This document shows, in pieces, positions 55,501 through 64,000 of a stretch of 64,000 bases of DNA (position 1 is its first letter; every line of letters begins with the position of its first letter). The notes below the pieces were generated by a model. That model ran no database searches and was not told the origin of the DNA. It saw nothing but the letters and a program-made list of their open reading frames with translations. The stretch covers positions 345,001 to 409,000 of the forward strand of contig CAWZYM010000190.1 of NCBI GenBank assembly GCA_963966185.1, given 5' to 3'. This stretch comes from Rhabditoides inermis (Eukaryota > Nematoda > Chromadorea > Rhabditida > Rhabditidae). The position numbers and the translations under genes were made by a program.

Positions 55501-58500
55501 TAAGCATCATTTGCATGTCAGGGAGAGAGAATGGAGTGCTGCGAACAAACTGGAAAGCGGGTTGGTGAAACGGATAACTTTATTTTATACGGGCAGGAGT
55601 GGTCTGAATAAGTTTGTGAATTGTATTTCATTTCAATTTTCCAATCCAGTACGACAAAGTAAGCATCATTTGCATGTCAGGGAGAGAGAATGGAGTGCTG
55701 CGAACAAACTGGAAAGCGGGTTGGTGAAACGGATCACTTTATTTTATACGGGCAGGAGTGGTCTGAATAAGTTTGTGAATTGTATTTAATTTGAATTTTC
55801 CAATCCAGTACGACAAAGTAAGCATCATTTGCATGTCAGGGAGAGAGAATGGAGTGCTGCGAACAAACTGGAAAGCGGGTTGGTGAAACGGATCACTTTA
55901 TTTTATACGGGCAGGAGTGGTCTGAATAAGTTTGTGAATTGTATTTAATTTGAATTTTCCAATCCAGTACGACAAAGTAAGCATCATTTGCAAGTCAGGG
56001 AGAGAGAATGGAGTGCTGCGAACAAACTGGAAAGCGGGTTGGTGAAACGGATCACTTTATTTTATACGGGCAGGAGTGGTCTGAATAAGTTTGTGATTTG
56101 TATTTAATTTGAATTTTCCAATCCAGTACGACAAAGTAAGCATCATTTGCATGTCAGGGAGAGAGAATGGAGTGCTGCGAACAAACTGGAAAGCGGGTTA
56201 GTGAAACTGATCACTTTATTTTATACGAACAGGAGTGGTCTGAATAAGTTTGTGATTTGTATTTAATTTGAATTTTCCAATCCAGTACGACAAAGTAAGC
56301 ATCATTTGCATGTCAGGGAGAGAGAATGGAGTGCTGCGAACAAACTGGAAAGCGGATTGGTGAAACGGATCACTTTATTTTATACGGGCAGGAGTGGTCT
56401 GAATAAGTTTGTGAATTGTATTTAATTTGAATTTTCCAATCCAGTACGACAAAGTAAGCATCATTTGCATGTCAGTGAGAGAGAATGGAGTGCTTCGAAC
56501 AAACTGGAAAGCGGGTTGGTGAAACGGATCACTTTATTTTATACGGGCAGGAGTGGTCTGAATAAGTTTGTGAATTGTATTTAATTTGAATTTTCCAATC
56601 CAGTACGACAAAGTAAGCATCATTTGCAAGTCAGGGAGAGAGAATGGAGTGCTGCGAACAAACTGGAAAGCGGGTTGGTGAAACGGATCACTTAATTTTA
56701 TACGGGCAGGAGTGGTCTGAATAAGTTTGTGAATTGTATTTAATTTGAATTTTCCAATCCAGTACGACAAAGTAAGCATCATTTGCATGTCAGGGAGAGA
56801 GAATGGAGTGCTGCGAACAAACTGGAAAGCGGGTTGGTGAAACGGATCACTTTATTTTATACGGGCAGGAGTGGTCTGAATAAGTTTGTGAATTGTATTT
56901 AATTTGAATTTTCCAATCCAGTACGACAAAGTAAGCATCATTTGCAAGTCAGGGAGAGAGAATGGAGTGCTGCGAACAAACTGGAAAGCGGGTTGGTGAA
57001 ACGGATCACTTTATTTTATACGGGCAGGAGTGGTCTGAATAAGTTTGTGATTTGTATTTAATTTGAATTTTCCAATCCAGTACGACAAAGTAAGCATCAT
57101 TTGCATGTCAGGGAGAGAGAATGGAGTGCTGCGAACAAACTGGAAAGCGGGTTAGTGAAACTGATCACTTTATTTTATACGAACAGGAGTGGTCTGAATA
57201 AGTTTGTGATTTGTATTTAATTTGAATTTTCCAATCCAGTACGACAAAGTAAGCATCATTTGCATGTCAGGGAGAGAGAATGGAGTGCTGCGAACAAACT
57301 GGAAAGCGGGTTGGTGAAACGGATCACTTTATTTTATACGGGCAGGAGTGGTCTGAATAAGTTTGTGAATTGTATTTAATTTGAATTTTCCAATCCAGTA
57401 CGACAAAGTAAGCATCATTTGCAAGTCAGGGAGAGAGAATGGAGTGCTGCGAACAAACTGGAAAGCGGGTTGGTGAAACGGATCACTTTATTTTATACGG
57501 GCAGGAGTGGTCTGAATAAGTTTGTGATTTGTATTTAATTTGAATTTTCCAATCCAGTACGACAAAGTAAGCATCATTTGCATGTCAGGGAGAGAGAATG
57601 GAGTGCTGCGAACAAACTGGAAAGCGGGTTAGTGAAACTGATCACTTTATTTTATACGAACAGGAGTGGTCTGAATAAGTTTGTGATTTGTATTTAATTT
57701 TAATTTTCCAATCCAGTACGACAAAGTAAGCATCATTTGCATGTCAGGGAGAGAGAATGGAGTGCTGCGAACAAACTGGAAAGCGGGTTGGTGAAACGGA
57801 TCATTTTATTTTATACGGGCAGGAGTGGTCTGAATAAGTTTGTGATTTGTATTTGATTTGAATTTTCCAATCCAGTACGACAAACTAAGCATCATTTGCA
57901 TGTCCGGGAGAGAGAATGGAGTGCTGCGAACAAACTGGAAAGCGGGTTGGTGAAACGGATCATTTTATTTTATACGGGCAGGAGTGGTCTGAATAAGTTT
58001 GTGATTTGTATTTAATTTGAATTTTCAAATCCAGTACGACAAAGTAAGCATCATTTGCATGTCAGGGAGAGAGAATGGAGTGCTGCGAACAAACTGGAAA
58101 GCGGGTTGGTGAAACTGATCACTTTAAATTTATACGGAAAGGAGTGGTCTGAATAAGTTCGTGATTTGTATTTAATTTGAATTTTCCAATCCAGTACGAC
58201 AAAGTAAGCATCATTTGCATGTCCGGGAGAGAGAATGAAGTGCTGCGAACAAACTGGAAAGCGGGTTGGTGAACCTGATCACTTTATTTTATACGGGCAG
58301 GAGTGGTCTGAATAAGTTTGTGATTTGTATTTAATTTGAATTTTCCAATCCAGTACGACAAAGTAAGCATAATTTGCATGTCAGGGAGAGAGAATGGAGT
58401 GCTGCGAACAAAATGGAAAGCGGGTTGGTGAAACGGATCACTTTATTTTATACGGGCAGGAGTGGTCTGAATAAATTTGTGATTTGTATTTAATTTGAAT

Positions 58501-61500
58501 TTTCCAATCCAGTACGACAAAGTGAGCATCATTTGCATGTCCGGGAGAGAGAATGGAGTGCTGCCAACAAACTGGAAAGCGGATTGGTGAAACGGATCAC
58601 TTTATTTTATACGGGCAGGAGTGGTCTGAATAAGTTTGTGATTTGTATTTAATTTGAATTTTCCAATCCAGTACGACAAAGTAAGCATCATTTGCATGTC
58701 CGGAAGAGATAATGGAGTGCTGCGAACAAACTGGAAAGCGGGTTGGTGAAACGGATCACTTTATTTTATACGGGCAGGAGTGGTCTGAATAAGTTTGTGA
58801 TTTGTATTTAATTTGAATTTTCCAATCCAGTACGACAAAGTAAGCATCATTTGCATGTCAGGGAGAGAGAATGGAGTGCTGCGAACAAACTAGAAAGCGG
58901 GTTGGTGAAACGGATCACTTTATTTTATACGGGCAGGAGTGGTCTGAATAAGTTTGTGAATTGTATTTCATTTCAATTTTCCAATCCAGTACGACAAAGT
59001 AAGCATCATTTGCATGTCAGGGAGAGAGAATGGAGTGCTGCGAACAAACTGGAAAGCGGGTTGGTGAAACGGATCACTTTATTTTATACGGGCAGGAGTG
59101 GTCTGAATAAGTTTGTGAATTGTATTTAATTTGAATTTTCCAATCCAGTACGACAAAGTAAGCATCATTTGCATGTCAGGGAGAGAGAATGGAGTGCTGC
59201 GAACAAACTGGAAAGCGGGTTGGTGAAACGGATCACTTTATTTTATACGGGCAGGAGTGGTCTGAATAAGTTTGTGAATTGTATTTAATTTGAATTTTCC
59301 AATCCAGTACGACAAAGTAAGCATCATTTGCAAGTCAGGGAGAGAGAATGGAGTGCTGCGAACAAACTGGAAAGCGGGTTGGTGAAACGGATCACTTCAT
59401 TTTATACGGGCAGGAGTGGTCTGAATAAGTTTGTGATTTGTATTTAATTTGAATTTTCCAATCCAGTACGACAAAGTAAGCATCATTTGCATGTCAGGGA
59501 GAGAGAATGGAGTGCTGCGAACAAACTGGAAAGCGGGTTAGTGAAACTGATCACTTTATTTTATACGAACAGGAGTGGTCTGAATAAGTTTGTGATTTGT
59601 ATTTAATTTTAATTTTCCAATCCAGTACGACAAAGTAAGCATCATTTGCATGTCAGGGAGAGAGAATGGAGTGCTGCGAACAAACTGGAAAGCGGGTTGG
59701 TGAAACGGATCATTTTATTTTATACGGGCAGGAGTGGTCTGAATAAGTTTGTGATTTGTATTTGATTTGAATTTTCCAATCCAGTACGACAAACTAAGCA
59801 TCATTTGCATGTCCGGGAGAGAGAATGGAGTGCTGCGAACAAACTGGAAAGCGGGTTGGTGAAACGGATCATTTTATTTTATACGGGCAGGAGTGGTCTG
59901 AATAAGTTTCTGATTTGTATTTAATTTGAATTTTCAAATCCAGTACGACAAAGTAAGCATCATTTGCATGTCAGGGAGAGAGAATGGAGTGCTGCGAACA
60001 AACTGGAAAGCGGGTTGGTGAAACTGATCACTTTAAATTTATACGGAAAGGAGTGAGTGGTCTGAATAAGTTCGTGATTTGTATTTAATTTGAATTTTCC
60101 AATCCAGTACGACAAAGTAAGCATCATTTGCATGTCCGGGAGAGAGAATGAAGTGCTGCGAACAAACTGGAAAGCGGGTTGGTGAACCTGATCACTTTAT
60201 TTTATACGGGCAGGAGTGGTCTGAATAAGTTTGTGATTTGTATTTAATTTGAATTTTCAAATCCAGTACGACAAAGTAAGCATCATTTGCATGTCAGGGA
60301 GAGAGAATGGAGTGCTGCGAACAAACTGGAAAGCGGGTTGGTGAAACGGATCATTTTATTTTATACGGGCAGGAGTGGTCTGAATAAGTTTGTGATTTGT
60401 ATTTGATTTGAATTTTCCAATCCAGTACGACAAACTAAGCATCATTTGCATGTCCGGGAGAGAGAATGGAGTGCTGCGAACAAACTGGAAAGCGGGTTGG
60501 TGAAACGGATCATTTTATTTTATACGGGCAGGAGTGGTCTGAATAAGTTTCTGATTTGTATTTAATTTGAATTTTCAAATCCAGTACGACAAAGTAAGCA
60601 TCATTTGCATGTCAGGGAGAGAGAATGGAGTGCTGCGAACAAACTGGAAAGCGGGTTGGTGAAACTGATCACTTTAAATTTATACGGAAAGGAGTGGTCT
60701 GAATAAGTTCGTGATTTGTATTTAATTTGAATTTTCCAATCCAGTACGACAAAGTAAGCATCATTTGCATGTCCGGGAGAGAGAATGAAGTGCTGCGAAC
60801 AAACTGGAAAGCGGGTTGGTGAACCTGATCACTTTATTTTATACGGGCAGGAGTGGTCTGAATAAGTTTGTGATTTGTATTTAATTTGAATTTTCAAATC
60901 CAGTACGACAAAGTAAGCATCATTTGCATGTCAGGGAGAGAGAATGGAGTGCTGCGAACAAACTGGAAAGCGAGTTGGTGAAACGGATCACTTTATTTTA
61001 TACGGGCAGGAGTGGTCTGAATAAGTTTGTGAATTGTATTTAACTTGAATTTTCCAATCCAGTACGACAAAGTAAGCATCATTTGCATGTCAGGAAGAGA
61101 GAATGGAGTGCTGCGAACAAAATGGAAAGCGGGTTGGTGAAACGGATCACTTTATTTTATACGGGCAGGAGTGGTCTGAATAAATTTGTGATTTGTATTT
61201 AATTTGAATTTTCCAATCCAGTACGACAAAGTAAGCATCATTTGCATGTCCGGAAGAGATAATGGAGTGCTGCGAACAAACTGGAAAGCGGGTTGGTGAA
61301 ACGGATCACTTTATTTTATACGGGCAGGAGTGGTCTGAATAAGTTTGTGATTTGTATTTAATTTGAATTTTCCAATCCAGTACGACAAAGTAAGCATCAT
61401 TTGCATGTCAGGGAGAGAGAATGGAGTGCTGCGAACAAACTGGAAAGCGGGTTGGTGAAACGGATCACTTTATTTTATACGGGCAGGAGTGGTCTGAATA

Positions 61501-61599
61501 AGTTTGTGATTTGTATTTAATTTGAATTTTCCAATCCAGTACGACAAACTAAGCATCATTTGCATGTCCGGAAGAGATAATGGAGTGCTGCGAACAAAA

Positions 61600-64000
61600 T
61601 GGAAAGCGGGTTGGTGAAACGGATCACTTTATTTTATACGGGCAGGAGTGGTCTGAATAAATTTGTGATTTGTATTTAATTTGAATTTTCCAATCCAGTA
61701 CGACAAAGTAAGCATCATTTGCATGTCCGGAAGAGATAATGGAGTGCTGCGAACAAACTGGAAAGCGGGTTGGTGAAACGGATCACTTTATTTTATACGG
61801 GCAGGAGTGGTCTGAATAAGTTTGTGATTTGTATTTAATTTGAAATTTCCAATCCAGTACGACAAAGTGAGCATCATTTGCATGTCCGAAAGAGATAATG
61901 GAGTGCTGCAAACAAACTGGAAAGCGGGTTGGTGAAACGGATCACTTTATTTTATACGGGCAGGAGTGGTCTGAATAAGTTTGTGAATTGTATTTCATTT
62001 CAATTTTCCAATCCAGTACGACAAAGTAAGCATCATTTCATTTGCATGTCAGGGAGAGAGAATGGAGTGCTGCGAACAAACTGGAAAGCGGGTTGGTGAA
62101 ACGGATCACTTTATTTTATACGGGCAGGAGTGGTCTGAATAAGTTTGTGAATTGTATTTAATTTGAATTTTCCAATCCAGTACGACAAAGTAAGCATCAT
62201 TTGCATGTCAGGGAGAGAGAATGGAGTGCTGCGAACAAACTGGAAAGCGGGTTGGTGAAACGGATCACTTTATTTTATACGGGCAGGAGTGGTCTGAATA
62301 AGTTTGTGAATTGTATTTAATTTGAATTTTCCAATCCAGTACGACAAAGTAAGCATCATTTGCAAGTCAGGGAGAGAGAATGGAGTGCTGCGAACAAACT
62401 GGAAAGCGGGTTGGTGAAACGGATCACTTGTTTTTATACGGGCAGTAGTGGTCTGAATAAGTTTGTGCTTTGTATTTAATTTGAATTTTCCAATCCAGTA
62501 CGACAAAGTAAGCATCATTTGCATGTCAGGGAGAGAGAATGGAGTGCTGCGAACAAACTGGAAAGCGGGTTGGTGAAACGGATCACTTTATTTTATACGG
62601 GCAGGAGTGGTCTGAATGAGTTTGTGAATTGTATTTAATTTGAATTTTCCAATCCAGTACGACAAAGTAAGCATCATTTGCATGTCAGGGAGAGAGAATG
62701 GAGTGCTGCGAACAAACTGGAAAGCGGGTTGGTGAAACGGATCACTTTATTTTATACGGGCAGGAGTGGTCTTAATAAGTTTGTGATTTGTATTTAATTT
62801 GAATTTTCCAATCCAGTACGACAAAGTAAGCATCATTTGCATGTCAGGGAGAGAGAATGGAGTGCTGCGAACAAACTGGAAAGCGGGTTAGTGAAACTGA
62901 TCACTTTATTTTATACGCGCAGGAGTGGTCTGAATAAGTTTGTGAATTGTATTTCATTTCAATTTTCCAATCCAGTACGACAAAGTAAGCATCATTTCAT
63001 TTGCATGTCAGGGAGAGAGAATGGAGTGCTGCGAACAAACTGGAAAGCGGGTTGGTGAAACGGATCACTTTATTTTATACGGGCAGGAGTGGTCTGAATA
63101 AATTTGTGATTTGTATTTAATTTGAATTTTCCAATCCAGTACGACAAAGTAAGCATCATTTGCATGTCCGGAAGAGATAATGGAGTGCTGCGAACAAACT
63201 GGAAAGCGGGTTGGTGAAACGGATCACTTTATTTTATACGGGCAGGAGTGGTCTGAATAAGTTTGTGATTTGTATTTAATTTGAAATTTCCAATCCAGTA
63301 CGACAAAGTGAGCATCATTTGCATGTCCGAAAGAGATAATGGAGTGCTGCAAACAAACTGGAAAGCGGGTTGGTGAAACGGATCACTTTATTTTATACGG
63401 GCAGGAGTGGTCTGAATAAGTTTGTGAATTGTATTTCATTTCAATTTTCCAATCCAGTACGACAAAGTAAGCATCATTTCATTTGCATGTCAGGGAGAGA
63501 GAATGGAGTGCTGCGAACAAACTGGAAAGCGGGTTGGTGAAACGGATCACTTTATTTTATACGGGCAGGAGTGGTCTGAATAAGTTTGTGAATTGTATTT
63601 AATTTGAATTTTCCAATCCAGTACGACAAAGTAAGCATCATTTGCATGTCAGGGAGAGAGAATGGAGTGCTGCGAACAAACTGGAAAGCGGGTTGGTGAA
63701 ACGGATCACTTTATTTTATACGGGCAGGAGTGGTCTGAATAAGTTTGTGAATTGTATTTAATTTGAATTTTCCAATCCAGTACGACAAAGTAAGCATCAT
63801 TTGCAAGTCAGGGAGAGAGAATGGAGTGCTGCGAACAAACTGGAAAGCGGGTTGGTGAAACGGATCACTTGTTTTTATACGGGCAGTAGTGGTCTGAATA
63901 AGTTTGTGCTTTGTATTTAATTTGAATTTTCCAATCCAGTACGACAAAGTAAGCATCATTTGCATGTCAGGGAGAGAGAATGGAGTGCTGCGAACAAACT
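61600..64000. repeat. Higher-order repeat, 1441-bp period
   Basis: Variants in order at 61861, 62031 and 62429 recur at 63302, 63472 and 63870. These are the GTCCGAAAGAGA unit, the 5-bp insertion CATTTCATTTGCAT, and the CTTGTTTTTATACGGGCAGTAG unit. The period is nine units plus two 5-bp insertions. The second copy runs off the window. Confidence 0.88.

Larger units (their letters stand above)
19584..64000. repeat. 159-bp satellite array, about 279 units
   Basis: Head-to-tail units starting GTAAGCATCATTTGCATGTC and ending CCAATCCAGTACGACAAA. The last unit start I mapped is 63949; (63949-19584)/159 gives 279 units with a net indel of only +4 bp. Units differ at a limited set of positions (CAGGGAG/CCGGGAG/CCAGGAG, GATTTG/GAATTG, CGGGCAGG/CGAACAGG and others). 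The leftmost few kb are more varied and contain units lacking about 11 bp near 20693 and 20999, as expected at an array edge. The array runs past the window end, so its size is unknown. No other element interrupts it. Because 159 is divisible by 3, one frame per strand carries a single stop per unit, giving many spurious 60-145-codon ORFs. Confidence 0.98.

Noticed and set aside
19584..64000. Dozens of ORFs of 60-145 codons on both strands
   Set aside because: They are phase-locked to the 159-bp satellite, start and stop within repeat units and differ only by unit variants.

Overview
The window is eukaryotic repeat DNA, most likely from a nematode. The main evidence is a BEL/Pao LTR retroelement whose envelope resembles bunyavirus (phlebovirus-type) glycoproteins, a combination known from nematode Cer-type elements. 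Two CR1-like non-LTR retrotransposons (LINEs), a fold-back element and a large satellite array make up nearly everything else. I found no host protein gene, tRNA or rRNA. The nematode assignment is inference.

Layout. 1-1398: a 9-bp microsatellite of about 114 copies, a 274-bp spacer and a second short block of the same repeat. 1476-1870: a long near-perfect palindrome, probably a non-autonomous DNA transposon. 2675-6681: a decayed CR1-like LINE on the + strand (LINE-1 here), whose 3' end abuts a 159-bp satellite. 6682-7124: under three satellite units. 7125-19583: a 12,459-bp LTR retroelement on the - strand, inserted in the satellite. It has 388-bp LTRs differing at one base, a 5-bp target duplication (GTAAG) and a tRNA-type primer-binding site touching the 5' LTR. 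19584-64000: about 279 further satellite units.

The LTR element is unusual in two ways. First, it encodes Gag (11719-13206) and an 1141-codon ORF (8346-11771) in which the aspartic protease runs in frame into a two-part, Gn/Gc-like envelope. Reverse transcriptase, RNase H and integrase are missing. Second, between its primer-binding site and gag lies an apparently intact CR1-like LINE in the same orientation (LINE-2; ORF1 17922-18767, ORF2 15119-17953). The only intact reverse transcriptase inside the LTRs is therefore a LINE enzyme. The element must have moved with LTR-type RT and integrase supplied in trans, or lost pol in a recent ancestor.

The satellite unit is 159 bp (53 codons). It carries an octamer motif, an inverted CCAAT and a TATA-like box in promoter-like order on the - strand. 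The array has higher-order repeats (1270, 1441 and 1750 bp) and its variant composition changes near 45 kb.
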